From: Bacillota bacterium
GTDB taxonomy: Bacteria > Bacillota > Syntrophomonadia > Syntrophomonadales > Syntrophomonadaceae
Assembly: GCA_029550685.1 (NCBI GenBank)
Contig: JAKPGY010000220.1
Location: 1 to 35,141 of the forward strand
Direction of reading: 5' to 3'
Length of the DNA: 35,141 nt
Part shown: positions 1 through 8,640 of the stretch, one piece after another
How positions within the stretch are numbered: position 1 is the stretch's first letter
How the letters are laid out: each line of letters opens with the position of its first letter
Made by a program: the position numbers and the translations under genes
Notes under the pieces: generated by a model
The model's database searches: none
Told to the model about the DNA's origin: nothing
The model's input: only the letters and a program-made list of their open reading frames with translations

Positions 1-58
1 ATAGGTATATTTAAATATTAAGCAGCCCTCCTCCAGTTTGTCAACCATTAAAGAGAAG

Positions 59-88
59 AAATGGTTTACACCCCTCCCGGCCATACTA
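59..88 (+). promoter_or_regulatory. Candidate sigma-G promoter of the spore photoproduct lyase gene
   Basis: A -10 element CATACTA (82-88) matches the forespore sigma-G consensus CATnHTA exactly. AAATG (59-63), 18 bp upstream, matches four of five positions of the -35 consensus GHATR. The B. subtilis splB gene is read by sigma-G, so the assignment fits the gene behind it. The gene follows about 45 bp later with a GAGGAGG ribosome site. Confidence 0.45.
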
Positions 89-132
89 TGTAAAAAGAAC
101 AAAAGGTTTGCCCGGTTGAGGAGGTATTTTTT

Positions 133-1164
133 ATGGCGGTAGCTGGACAATTGAAGCGAGTATTTTTTGAAAAAGAAGCTTTGGATTATCCTATGGGAAG
201 GCGAATATACCAGCGGATACAGGATGATGGCTATGAGATACAGTTTCTGCGCTCCCATAACCGGGTAACTGGCATCCCCGGCAATACCCCTCGTGAGGCC
301 TTCTTTCAGGGTAAAAGCACTTTAGTAGTCGGAGTCCGCAAGACCCTGGATTTTGCTCCCTGCAAACCATCGGCTCATTACCAGCTGCCCCTGGTAACCG
401 GATGCGAAGGAATCTGTGAATACTGCTATCTCAATACACAGTTGGGTAAAAAACCCTATACCCGTATATATGTAAATGTAGAGGAAATATTGAACCAAGC
501 TGCAGTGCTGATATCTCAACGTCAACCTGAGATTACCGTGTTCGAAGCGGCAGCTACTTCTGACCCGGTATCAGTGGAACCCTACTCTGGGTCCCTGACC
601 CGGGCTATAGCGTTTTTTGCTGAACAGGAATACGGCCGTTTGCGGTTCGTGACCAAGTTTGCTTACGTGGATTCATTCTTAAAGCTGAATCACCGAGGTC
701 ACACCCGGATACGCTACAGCATTAACTCTGATAGAGTAATCCGCAGCTATGAACATCGCACCCCCAGCCTTCAGCAGCGTTTGCAGGCATTAAGCCGCGT
801 TATTGCAGCCGGTTATCCCAGTGGGGTCATCATAGCTCCGGTAATCCTTACCCCAGGCTGGCAGCAGGATTACAGTGATCTTTTACATCAACTGGCTGAT
901 CATTTGGATTACTCACCGAAAATGGACTTCGCTTTTGAAGTCATATCCCATCGCTTTACTACTCGCGCACGCAGTAATATTCTGGACGTTTTCCCCCACA
1001 CTGATTTGCCTATGGACGAAACCACTGACCGGAAATACAAATACGGTCAGTTTGGTTACGGAAAGTATGTTTACACCGGAGAACTGCTGGAGGAAATGAA
1101 GGCATTCTTTAGAGAAGAAATTAATAGACTATTCCCCCAGGCTGCTATCAATTACCTGATTTAG
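133..1164 (+). CDS. splB: Spore photoproduct lyase (radical SAM DNA repair enzyme), relocated-cysteine type
   Basis: Repairs the UV-induced thymine dimer 'spore photoproduct' in DNA during germination, using a 4Fe-4S cluster and S-adenosylmethionine. The 343-aa length equals that of the B. subtilis enzyme. The radical-SAM motif CX3CX2C is at C91, C95, C98. The flanking family blocks KPSAHYQLP and GRLRFVTKF and the C-terminal helix region are all present. The H-atom-donor cysteine, residue 141 in B. subtilis, is alanine here (A141, GCT at 553-555). A cysteine instead stands at position 77 (TGC at 361-363), where B. subtilis has serine as I recall it. The enzyme is therefore probably active through a moved cysteine rather than dead. 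The ATG at 133 follows GAGGAGG by 7-8 nt. The gene is alone, with a probable sigma-G promoter. Confidence 0.95.
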   Translation: MAVAGQLKRVFFEKEALDYPMGRRIYQRIQDDGYEIQFLRSHNRVTGIPGNTPREAFFQGKSTLVVGVRKTLDFAPCKPSAHYQLPLVTGCEGICEYCYLNTQLGKKPYTRIYVNVEEILNQAAVLISQRQPEITVFEAAATSDPVSVEPYSGSLTRAIAFFAEQEYGRLRFVTKFAYVDSFLKLNHRGHTRIRYSINSDRVIRSYEHRTPSLQQRLQALSRVIAAGYPSGVIIAPVILTPGWQQDYSDLLHQLADHLDYSPKMDFAFEVISHRFTTRARSNILDVFPHTDLPMDETTDRKYKYGQFGYGKYVYTGELLEEMKAFFREEINRLFPQAAINYLI

Positions 1165-1344
1165 ATTTAAACATTCAGCTGACTTAAACCCTTTCTTTCA
1201 GCACTCCTGGGCCAACGCCACTCCATCTTCCTAATCATGCCATGCTAGCTAAATCTGGACCTTGAACATGAAAAATAACCGGAAGTAGCAATCTGATGGT
1301 ATACTTGATACTGATAATGCATATTACAGGAGTGAATTTGATAG

Positions 1345-2553
1345 ATGAAGTATCTGGTGATCCTGGCTGATGGTATGGCTGATGAACCGCAGGCCCAATT
1401 AAAAGGATTAACCCCTTTGCAGGCTGCCTCAACTCCTAATTTGGACAAGCTGGCTCGAACCGCTCATATCGGTCAAGTGAACACTATTCCGGCAGATTAT
1501 CCTCCGGGCAGCGATGTTGCTAACCTGAGTGTCCTGGGGTATAACCCGGCAGAGTATTATACCGGGCGCTCTCCTTTGGAAGCGGTCAGTATGGGGGTCG
1601 AGCTGAGTGATAATGATCTGGCTATCCGCTGCAATCTAGTTACCTTATCAGAGGAAGAAAACTACGCTGATAGGACCATGATAGATTACAGCTCCGGTGA
1701 AATCAGCACAGCTGAGAGTCATGAACTGATGAAATCAATAGCTGAGGAACTGGGGAGCGCAACCTTTCAGTTTTATCCGGGTATCAGCTATCGCCACCTT
1801 CTGGTATGGCGAAACGGCCGCGGCAGTGATCTGCAGCTGACTCCTCCCCATGATATCATCGGCCAGCCTGTAACAGCTTATCTACCCAGTGGCAACCAAG
1901 GGGCTCTTCTGCTGGAACTCATGATGAAAAGCCAAGGCATTTTACGTGATCATCCTGTAAACCAGCAACGCAAAAGGGAAGGCCATCCTCCCGCCACTTC
2001 TATCTGGCTGTGGGGAGAAGGTGTGCGGCCTTCTCTGCCCACTTTTCAAGAATTGTATGGGCTGTCCGGATCGGTAGTGGCCGCTGTTGATTTGGTAAAA
2101 GGCTTGGGTATCTGTGCAGGTTTGAAACCGGTAACGGTGGAAGGTGCTACCGGAGCGGTTGTGACTAATTTTGCAGGAAAAATCGATGCGGCCCTGCAGT
2201 GCTTGCATCATGGGGATGACTTTGTTTATGTCCACATCGAATCACCCGATGAAGCAGGACATCAAGGCAATTTGGAGACTAAAATCTGGAGCATCGAGCA
2301 AATTGACCAGCAAGTAATTGGCCCACTTTGTGAAGATCTGGCGAGTTTTGAGCATATTAGAGTACTAGTTATGCCAGATCACCCTACTCCTTTGCGCATT
2401 CGCACTCATAGCAGTGACCCGGTTCCCTACTTGCTGTTTGACAGTAAGCATCCTAGTCAATCTGGTCCTCAAAAATATGATGAGGTAGCCGCTCGCCAGG
2501 GGATATTCATTGCTGAGGGTCACCAGTTGATGAGATATTTTATAAAAGGATAG
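1345..2553 (+). CDS. apgM: Cofactor-independent phosphoglycerate mutase-like protein (ApgM / proposed homoserine kinase family)
   Basis: A 402-aa member of the alkaline phosphatase superfamily. Visible metal and nucleophile signatures are ADGMAD with D9, GSDVANLSVLGY (S56 aligning with the catalytic serine of iPGM), HIESPDEAGH and MPDHPTP near the C-terminus. It may interconvert 2- and 3-phosphoglycerate. However, a close sister family found beside threonine genes in Clostridia and deltaproteobacteria has been proposed to be a non-orthologous homoserine kinase, and this gene lies tail-to-tail with thrC. A GHMP-type thrB is also present at 10.6 kb, so the mutase role remains possible. An AGGAG lies about 12 nt before the ATG. 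The two families cannot be separated by eye. Confidence 0.85.
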   Translation: MKYLVILADGMADEPQAQLKGLTPLQAASTPNLDKLARTAHIGQVNTIPADYPPGSDVANLSVLGYNPAEYYTGRSPLEAVSMGVELSDNDLAIRCNLVTLSEEENYADRTMIDYSSGEISTAESHELMKSIAEELGSATFQFYPGISYRHLLVWRNGRGSDLQLTPPHDIIGQPVTAYLPSGNQGALLLELMMKSQGILRDHPVNQQRKREGHPPATSIWLWGEGVRPSLPTFQELYGLSGSVVAAVDLVKGLGICAGLKPVTVEGATGAVVTNFAGKIDAALQCLHHGDDFVYVHIESPDEAGHQGNLETKIWSIEQIDQQVIGPLCEDLASFEHIRVLVMPDHPTPLRIRTHSSDPVPYLLFDSKHPSQSGPQKYDEVAARQGIFIAEGHQLMRYFIKG

Positions 2554-2567
2554 AGATTAAAAGTTAA

Positions 2568-2594
2568 GGACCGGCTTGATATCCGGTCCTTTTT
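2568..2594. terminator. Intrinsic terminator between convergent apgM-like gene and thrC
   Basis: The stem is GGACCGG with CCGGTCC around an 8-nt loop, followed by five T on the plus strand. It lies between two convergent stop codons and may also stop thrC transcripts, although the T run on the minus side is weaker. Confidence 0.8.
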
Positions 2595-4094
2595 CTATAA
2601 CTGGAGGAAATCCAGTACGGTTTGTTCCATGTCCTCAGCCTTGGTACGAGTTTTATGTCTGATCTCCCGGTTTTCAAGACCCTCAATGCCTTTAGGAATC
2701 TGAATACCGGTGGCCGTGGAAAGCATGTTTAGCAGGGTGAACTCATCCTTACCCTGGATCAATTCAGGGCTGAATAATGCCTGGGCCACGCTGCTGCCAA
2801 ATTTAAAGGGACTGGCAGTGGACATTATCGCCGTGGGTGTACTATCGGCGGTCTCCTTCTGGTAGTTTTGGTAAACCTGAACCGCAACGGCTGTATGAGT
2901 GTCCAGAAGATAGCGCCACTCTTCCCAAACTGCGCGAATGGTCATCAGAGTCTGGTCATCATTGCAATAGTCAGCCCAGAAAATACTCTGTACTTTATTT
3001 TTAGTTTCTGGATCTATTTCATAACGTCCCTGGTTTTTCAACTGCTCCATCCAAACCGAAACTTTCCCTGCGTCGTGTCCGGTGATTTCAAATAAAAGGC
3101 GTTCCAGGTTGGAAGATATCAATATATCCATAGAAGGTGATAAGGTCTTTTCAAACCGCCGGTTGCGATCGTAGATCCCGGTGCGGATAAAGTCAGTCAG
3201 TACATTGTTGGCATTGGAAGCACATATGAGCCTATTTATGGGAACACCCATCATACCAGCATAATAGGCGCCAAGTATGTTGCCAAAGTTGCCGGTGGGC
3301 ACCACGAAGTTCACTGGTTGTCCTGCTTCCACAACTCCCTGACCTAGCAAATCCACATAAGCGGATACATAGTATACTATCTGGGGAACCAGACGGCCCC
3401 AGTTTATGGAGTTGGCCGATGACAGTTTCAAACCGTGATCGGCCAGATGATTATTAAAGGAAGGATTGCCAAAGATACGCTTGACTCCGCTTTGGGCATC
3501 ATCAAAATTGCCGGCTACCGCAGCTACAAAAACATTGCTGCCTTCCTGGGTAACCATCTGCCTTTTTTGCACCTCGCTCACTCCTTCGTCAGGATAAAAG
3601 ACGATGATGCGGGTGCGGTCAACATCCTTAAAACCCTCCAGGGCAGCTTTTCCGGTATCTCCGGAAGTAGCCACCAGAATAACTATATCGCCGGCTTCCT
3701 CTGTTTTGGCCATACTCAGGGTAAGCAAATGAGGCAGCATCTGGAGAGCCATATCTTTGAAGGCACAGGTGGGTCCATGCCACAATTCCTGTATGAAAAC
3801 TTGGTCATGCAGTTTAACCAAAGGAGCAATCTGGGGATCATCAAACCGCTTACTATGATAGGCAGCATTCACACATTTATTCAACTCATCTTGGGTAAAC
3901 TCAGGTAGAAACGGCCGCAGTATGTGCGCGGCTCTTTGCTGGTAATTACTCTTCTGCAGCTGCAGCCAGTCTTCTTCATTAAGGCGGGGCAGTATCTCGG
4001 GAACAAAAAGACCCCCGTCAGCAGCTATGCCCATGGTTATCGCCTGAGCAGCACTCACTGGATCAGTTTTACCCCGGCTGCTGAAGTACAACAT
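2595..4094 (-). CDS. thrC: Threonine synthase
   Basis: Converts O-phosphohomoserine to threonine with pyridoxal phosphate, the last step of the pathway whose earlier genes lie at 9.3-12.8 kb. It is 499 aa, the long form. An N-terminal family segment resembles SSRGK...AADGGLFVPE (6-33). The PLP lysine is K113 in HGPTCAFKDMALQ, and the phosphate loop appears as ATSGDTGKAA and PTGNFGN. The start ATG is preceded by AAGGAGGTT. It is divergent from the DUF2726 gene across about 175 bp. No T-box or other leader structure is evident upstream. Confidence 0.96.
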   Translation of the reverse strand: MLYFSSRGKTDPVSAAQAITMGIAADGGLFVPEILPRLNEEDWLQLQKSNYQQRAAHILRPFLPEFTQDELNKCVNAAYHSKRFDDPQIAPLVKLHDQVFIQELWHGPTCAFKDMALQMLPHLLTLSMAKTEEAGDIVILVATSGDTGKAALEGFKDVDRTRIIVFYPDEGVSEVQKRQMVTQEGSNVFVAAVAGNFDDAQSGVKRIFGNPSFNNHLADHGLKLSSANSINWGRLVPQIVYYVSAYVDLLGQGVVEAGQPVNFVVPTGNFGNILGAYYAGMMGVPINRLICASNANNVLTDFIRTGIYDRNRRFEKTLSPSMDILISSNLERLLFEITGHDAGKVSVWMEQLKNQGRYEIDPETKNKVQSIFWADYCNDDQTLMTIRAVWEEWRYLLDTHTAVAVQVYQNYQKETADSTPTAIMSTASPFKFGSSVAQALFSPELIQGKDEFTLLNMLSTATGIQIPKGIEGLENREIRHKTRTKAEDMEQTVLDFLQL

Positions 4095-4270
4095 CGGGCT
4101 AACCTCCTTAACATTACAACTATTCGTATCAATTAATTCTACCTAAAAGCTGCTGTTTAGGAAAGATCTTATCAGAGTCTGATTTGACCCAACCAAGCTT
4201 TGAAAAGACTGCTTCCTTAGTTTATTATGTATAGGGGAAGGCTTTGAATCGGTCTATGAGGAGGATGCAG

Positions 4271-4825
4271 ATGGCGCAGCTGGTAGTAGCCATAGTATTA
4301 ATATTAGCAGCCAAGTTAGTGTACGATATCATTCGTGAACAAATTAAGGTAAACAAGCAGACCAAACCCAAGGGCGGGGAGATTATTGATTTAAGCGAGA
4401 ACTGGGTTGATATTAACAACCTGCCTTACCGCAAACGTGACCAGCTATTAAACGCCCGCGAGATAATGGTTTACCAGGCGGTTGTGGACAGCATCGGCAA
4501 TGCTCCTTATATTGTACTCCCCAAGGTGCGCCTGGCAGACATTATTCAGCTATCTGCTGATGCTAACAACCGTCAGGAGCATGCCCAGCGAGTTAAGGAA
4601 AAAAGTGTTGACTTGTTAATCTGCCAGACCCCAGACCTGACCCCGGTTCTGGTCCTGCAGGTTGAACCCCCCAGCGTAGACGGAAAGCGCAAATTTCGCG
4701 GGGATAGATTTGTACGGCAATCCCTGCAGGCAGCCGGCATACCCGCTTTGATGATCAACCCCAACCATTTGCCTGATGCCGAAGAAATCATGAGTTTACT
4801 CACCGGTGAGAAAGCTAAGGCCTAA
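4271..4825 (+). CDS. Membrane-anchored DUF2726 protein
   Basis: A 184-aa protein with one N-terminal transmembrane segment (about residues 3-17) and a DUF2726-like domain. That domain has the pattern of Vsr-like nuclease folds: an LLNAREIMVYQ start, then PKVRLADII, then VDLLIC and VLQVEPP, with a closing RFVRQSLQAAGIPALMI. Where the family usually shows an ELDD-type acidic cluster this copy reads QVEPP, so nuclease activity is doubtful. A TTG at 4244 in frame is possible. The ATG at 4271 was chosen because AGGAGG sits six nt before it. The function is unknown. It precedes the EEP hydrolase by 67 bp on the same strand and may share a transcript with it. Confidence 0.75.
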   Translation: MAQLVVAIVLILAAKLVYDIIREQIKVNKQTKPKGGEIIDLSENWVDINNLPYRKRDQLLNAREIMVYQAVVDSIGNAPYIVLPKVRLADIIQLSADANNRQEHAQRVKEKSVDLLICQTPDLTPVLVLQVEPPSVDGKRKFRGDRFVRQSLQAAGIPALMINPNHLPDAEEIMSLLTGEKAKA

Positions 4826-4892
4826 ATCAGGTAATACATTTCACTTTGTGCCGCATAATTATGTTTAAGTATCATTTCCTGAGGTATTAATC

Positions 4893-5591
4893 ATGTCCCA
4901 ATACCTGCGAGTTGTCAGCTACAACATCCATCACGGTACCGATGCATATGATAATCCCAGTATGGATGGAATTGCTGAAGTGCTGGCCCGCTTGGATGCG
5001 GATATAATAGCTTTGCAGGAAGTGGACATGAACCGCCCGCGCAGCGGAGGAAAAAAACAGGCCGCTGAATTAGCCCGGCGGCTGGAAATGGGATATGTAT
5101 TCGGTGCAGCCAAGCACTATCGCGGAGGCGCATATGGCAATGCGGTCTTAAGCCGCTTTCCCATAGCAGCATTTGAAACCATTCCCCTGCCCGACCCCGG
5201 GGAAGATCGCTGCTGCCTGCAAGTTCAGATCAAGGTGGCTAACCATATCCTGGGATTCTTTGCCCTGCATCTGGGATTGAACCAGGAACTGAGACTGCTG
5301 CATCTTCAGCAGCAGGTCCTGCCCAATGTACTTAGCTTCCCTGGCCCAGCCATTCTGGCAGGTGATTTTAATGCCGTCAGTAACCAGCCGGAAATTCGGC
5401 TGGTTACCCAGCATCTCACCGATTGTTTTGACTTTAACTGCGGCGGACCTATCAATACCTTTTCATCCCCACACCCGGTAGCGCGCCTTGACTACATTTT
5501 TGTTAATTCCCAGATACATGTTCGCCAGCACTATATAACGAATACCGATGCCTCCGACCATTTTCCAGTAACCGCTGATCTTATTCTCTAA
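4893..5591 (+). CDS. Endonuclease/exonuclease/phosphatase (EEP) family hydrolase
   Basis: A 232-aa single-domain protein of the DNase I / sphingomyelinase superfamily. Motifs run in order: SYNIHHG (N11), ALQEVD (E43, metal ligand), FALHLGLN, LAGDFNA (D158, N160), ARLDYIF and SDHFPV (D222, H223). All catalytic positions of the fold are present, so a metal-dependent phosphodiesterase or phosphatase is expected. The substrate (nucleic acid, phospholipid or small molecule) cannot be told. No signal peptide is seen, so it is probably cytoplasmic. It converges on the deacetylase gene with only two bases between the stop codons. Confidence 0.85.
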   Translation: MSQYLRVVSYNIHHGTDAYDNPSMDGIAEVLARLDADIIALQEVDMNRPRSGGKKQAAELARRLEMGYVFGAAKHYRGGAYGNAVLSRFPIAAFETIPLPDPGEDRCCLQVQIKVANHILGFFALHLGLNQELRLLHLQQQVLPNVLSFPGPAILAGDFNAVSNQPEIRLVTQHLTDCFDFNCGGPINTFSSPHPVARLDYIFVNSQIHVRQHYITNTDASDHFPVTADLIL

Positions 5592-5593
5592 AA

Positions 5594-6358
5594 TCAGTCC
5601 CCTTGATAAGCCATCAGTTCCTTCAGTGTTACCAGGCGATACCCCTGTTTATGAAGTTCATCGATCAAGACCGGCAGAGCCCGTATGGTCAGACTCCGGT
5701 TCAATGTCCCATCATGGGCCAGAATAATGGCTCCAGGTTTCACCTTTTTCATAACCCGTTTAACCACATCTTTAACCGTGCGGTCGTTTTTGTTTTCCAT
5801 TGCCACCGTCCACAGAACCACCTGGTAGCCATTGAGTTGGGCAGTCTTTACTACTTCATTGTTGTACAGCCGCTTGGGAGGCCGAAAATAGCTGGGACTC
5901 CTTCCTGTCACCCGGTGAATTACCCTTTCGCAGCGAATTAGTTCCTCATAGAAGGAGACCGGCTCCCTCTGATCCAGTTCCGGATGAGAGTAGGTATGAT
6001 TCTCTATCTCGTGGCCTTCCAGTATCGCTTGTTCAACCAATCCGGGAAACCTTTCTGCTGATTCCCCAATAACAAAAAAGGTGGCTTTCACCTCTTTCTT
6101 AGCCAAAATATCTAAAACATCAGGGGTAAAGCGAGGATCAGGCCCATCATCAAAAGTTAAAGCGATTATTCTCTCTCCCCTGGTATCTACCTGGGTTATT
6201 AGATTTCCCCCGCCCATATTCTTGGCCAAAAACACCGTTTTGGCCGCTTCTGTATCATCTATATACCGATACATGTATAGTCCAGCCATTACAAACAAGG
6301 CTGCCAGACCGGCTAACCAAAGCCAGTTTATTCTCCATATCCTTTCCACACCGATCAC
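5594..6358 (-). CDS. Membrane-anchored polysaccharide deacetylase (NodB domain)
   Basis: A 254-aa protein with an N-terminal transmembrane anchor (about 12-31) and an extracellular NodB carbohydrate-esterase-4 domain. Metal and catalytic motifs are TFDDGPD (D70, D71), HEIENHTYSH (H121, H125), FRPP (159-161) and ILAHDG (H215). The usual RPPYG reads RPPKRLYN here, a variation seen in sporulation deacetylases. It probably removes acetyl groups from peptidoglycan or another cell-surface glycan, and a role in spore cortex or envelope is plausible given the sporulation genes in the window. The start ATG lies 30 nt after an in-frame stop. Confidence 0.88.
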   Translation of the reverse strand: MIGVERIWRINWLWLAGLAALFVMAGLYMYRYIDDTEAAKTVFLAKNMGGGNLITQVDTRGERIIALTFDDGPDPRFTPDVLDILAKKEVKATFFVIGESAERFPGLVEQAILEGHEIENHTYSHPELDQREPVSFYEELIRCERVIHRVTGRSPSYFRPPKRLYNNEVVKTAQLNGYQVVLWTVAMENKNDRTVKDVVKRVMKKVKPGAIILAHDGTLNRSLTIRALPVLIDELHKQGYRLVTLKELMAYQGD

Positions 6359-6490
6359 CCTATGAACCTATCGTTGTCCGCTAATAGTGTGCCCGGAAAG
6401 AATGCTTATCTATAAAAGAATCATTTATTGTGTTTTAAGAACCGTTCACTTTACAATTATAGTGACATAATACGATAGGCGGGTTATGCA

Positions 6491-7330
6491 TTGGTGGTAG
6501 ATAAACAGTATTCATCTGATATTGAAGCAATATTGTCCCATAGATACGATAATGGGGCTGACCTGTGGGCTACTCCTGATAAGCGTCTGCAAAAGGGTGC
6601 CCCGTTCTCTACCTTGGAAAGCGTTGGGATGTTGTTGGAATTGGGAATGGAACCCACTGACCCCTTGCTCAAGGAGTGTGCCGAATTGATTCTCAGCACC
6701 TGGAGAGAAGATGGGCGTTTCAAACTGTCACCCCAAGGTGCTATTTACCCGTGCCATACTGTGAGCGCAGCCGAAGTACTTTGCTGCATGGGCTATGCGG
6801 ACGATGCCAGACTGCAGAAAACCTTCGAACATCTTTTGGATATCCAGCATTCCGACGGAGGTTGGCGCTGCAACAAGTTCAGCTTTGGCCGGGGCCCCGA
6901 GACAGAGTTTTCAAATCCCTTACCAACCCTCAAAGCCCTTAATGCCTTTCGCTTTACCGATTATCTTAACCGCGAGCCAGCCCTGGACAAGGCGGTGGAT
7001 TTTTTACTGGAACATTGGACCATCAAGAAGCCTATCGGGCCCTGTCATTATGGAATAGGCACATTGTTCATGCAGGTTGAATATCCCTTCCGTAATTACA
7101 ACCTTTTTTATTACGTCTACGTTTTATCCTTTTATAACCGGGCTAAACAAGATGAACGTTTCTTAGAAGCTTTAACGGCACTGGAATCCAAAATGGCCAA
7201 TGGGCAGATCGTGGTGGAGCGCGTGGTTCCAAAACTGGCCAAGTTGTCCTTTTGTCACAAAGGAAAACCAAGTGAGTTGGCCACCAAGCGCTATCATGAG
7301 ATCATCAACAATATCAGCAACAGTAATTAA
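6491..7330 (+). CDS. Prenyltransferase/squalene-cyclase repeat protein
   Basis: A 279-aa protein with an alpha-alpha barrel repeat pattern of the squalene cyclase / protein prenyltransferase beta-subunit class. A clear QW-like segment is HSDGGWRCNKFSF (about 117-129), and the helix repeats before and after it have the same spacing. The acidic DXDD motif of true cyclases is not seen, so the substrate is unknown. TTG at 6491 is taken as start (GTG at 6494 is equally possible); the ribosome site is weak (AGGCGGG). It is monocistronic. I do not recognise a specific function. Confidence 0.6.
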   Translation: MVVDKQYSSDIEAILSHRYDNGADLWATPDKRLQKGAPFSTLESVGMLLELGMEPTDPLLKECAELILSTWREDGRFKLSPQGAIYPCHTVSAAEVLCCMGYADDARLQKTFEHLLDIQHSDGGWRCNKFSFGRGPETEFSNPLPTLKALNAFRFTDYLNREPALDKAVDFLLEHWTIKKPIGPCHYGIGTLFMQVEYPFRNYNLFYYVYVLSFYNRAKQDERFLEALTALESKMANGQIVVERVVPKLAKLSFCHKGKPSELATKRYHEIINNISNSN

Positions 7331-7377
7331 TCATTTCTTACCTTACTCTTAAATGAGAACTTCTTGCCTTAATGAGG

Positions 7378-7443
7378 TCATATCTCATGACCCAGGTTGG
7401 CGTCCATCTCGGCTTCCAGCATTTCTTGCATGGTTTCAGCAAT
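7378..7443 (-). pseudogene. Fragment of an IS256-family (Mutator) transposase
   Basis: In a gap of about 300 bp, the minus strand reads IAETMQEMLEAEMDANLGHE and then a stop. This matches the highly conserved N-terminal segment of IS256 transposases (…EMLEAEMD.HLGYE…). Only about 20 codons survive, with stops on both sides, and no terminal inverted repeats could be identified. The rest of 7331-7573 shows no coding signal. Confidence 0.55.
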
Positions 7444-7573
7444 TAGTCTTCAGAAGAGAGTTGAGGGGATTCCTTTAATAACTGATTTACTTTGTAAATT
7501 TTATTAAATTGTTCGGTAACATAGGTTAAATTAAGCGTCCCAAAAAGAAATACTCCTAATGTAAGGCATTATC

Positions 7574-7601
7574 TTGTAATTGCACATTATTCATATATAA
7601 T
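7574..7601 (+). promoter_or_regulatory. Sigma-A promoter of the stalk-domain gene
   Basis: TTGTAA (7574-7579) and TATAAT (7596-7601) are 16 bp apart, just upstream of an AAGGAG ribosome site and the TTG start at 7634. Confidence 0.6.
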
Positions 7602-7633
7602 GGTTATATCTAACAATAGAAAGGAGTAACAAA

Positions 7634-8281
7634 TTGGGGAAATTTACTAAAGGGTTACTTTTTGGTCTATGTATTGGATTAATTATTTCTTTTTCTGCGA
7701 TGGCCTTTGCCTCTCAACCAATTAAATTGATCATAAATGGTCAGGAAATAAAATGTGATGTTCCTCCACAAAACATCGGTGGTAGAGTTTTGGTGCCTGC
7801 CAGATATGTGGCTGAACCACTTGGAGCAACAGTTGAGTGGGATGGAGTTAAACAAGAAGTAAGAATTAGTAGTCAAAAAAATGAAAATACCCTTGATACC
7901 CAATTACCAAAAACGGAAACAAAACAGGATTCAGATAAGATAACTTCTGAACAATATCAATCTTTTAAAAATATGTTTTCTGTTGGCCAAAAAATATTTC
8001 ATCAAAGTGGTGGTGATTTATCCTGTAAGGCTACATATAACGGTAACCTGAGCGAAAGTGACTTTTTTAAATATTGGAATAGTATGGATTTAAGTACCAA
8101 AGAAGCATTAGTAAAGAAGTTTGGTGCTGAAATTCAGGCAATTAATCCTAGTATTGATATCGCAATAGATCTTTGGTATAAAGATATGAAGCTTGGATAT
8201 GTACTTGCTTATTCAAATAATACCCAAATTTGCAGTTTGGTCAAAAATCCGCAAATGAAACAAAGTGATATTAAGCAATAA
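7634..8281 (+). CDS. Secreted protein with copper-amine-oxidase-like N-terminal (stalk) domain
   Basis: A 215-aa protein starting with a signal peptide (hydrophobic residues 7-26, AMAFA-SQ as a likely cleavage site). A stalk domain follows at 28-82, with the hallmarks IKLIINGQEI, GGRVLVPARYVAEPLGATVEWD and the closing VRIS. This domain is common on clostridial surface or exported proteins and binds no copper by itself. The C-terminal 130 residues are not recognised. TTG is used as start, 7 nt after AAGGAG. The coding sequence is clearly AT-richer than the flanking housekeeping genes, which suggests accessory origin. Confidence 0.75.
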   Translation: MGKFTKGLLFGLCIGLIISFSAMAFASQPIKLIINGQEIKCDVPPQNIGGRVLVPARYVAEPLGATVEWDGVKQEVRISSQKNENTLDTQLPKTETKQDSDKITSEQYQSFKNMFSVGQKIFHQSGGDLSCKATYNGNLSESDFFKYWNSMDLSTKEALVKKFGAEIQAINPSIDIAIDLWYKDMKLGYVLAYSNNTQICSLVKNPQMKQSDIKQ

Positions 8282-8398
8282 GTTTAAATGTAGAATTAAC
8301 GGTTTTTTCCCGTGTACTTCCGAATACTGCCAGATTGAGCGGTCGACTCACGCATTAAAAAGTTGCTAAAACGGTCCAAAACCTACCTGACCAGAGCC

Positions 8399-8424
8399 AA
8401 AAGCCCAGCAATAGTGCTGGGCTT
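8399..8424 (-). terminator. Intrinsic terminator downstream of tRNA-Pro
   Basis: A perfect 10-bp stem AAGCCCAGCA / TGCTGGGCTT with a 4-nt loop is followed on the minus strand by TTTT. It lies about 30 nt past the 3' end of the tRNA. Confidence 0.7.
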
Positions 8425-8452
8425 AAAACGTGCCTAAAATTGAGTATAAAAA

Positions 8453-8530
8453 TGGTCGGAGTGACTGGATTTGAACCAGCGGCCTCTACGTCCCCAACGT
8501 AGCGCTCATACCAAACTGAGCTACACCCCG
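8453..8530 (-). tRNA. tRNA-Pro (anticodon GGG)
   Basis: Read on the minus strand, an acceptor arm CGGGGTG pairs with CACTCCG, followed by an A discriminator and an encoded CCA. The D arm begins TAGCTCAG. The anticodon stem CTACG/CGTAG encloses the loop TTGGGGA, giving anticodon GGG (codon CCC). The T arm contains GTTCAAATC. It has all arms of a normal cloverleaf and is 78 nt long including CCA. Confidence 0.93.
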
Positions 8531-8640
8531 ACGCAAAGATTATTTTATATCGAAACACTGGTTTCGTCAAGCCTTGGCTTGTGCCAGCCAGGCTTTTCCA
8601 CGTTTCCGTGGGCCCAGCAAAGTACGAATTCTTCTGCCTA

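Noticed and set aside
3435-3908. 157-aa plus-strand frame opposite thrC
   Set aside because: It is antisense to threonine synthase, with no ribosome site or motif.
4095-4270. T-box or other threonine-responsive riboswitch upstream of thrC
   Set aside because: The leader is short, with no T-box sequence, no antiterminator pair and no specifier-loop pattern.
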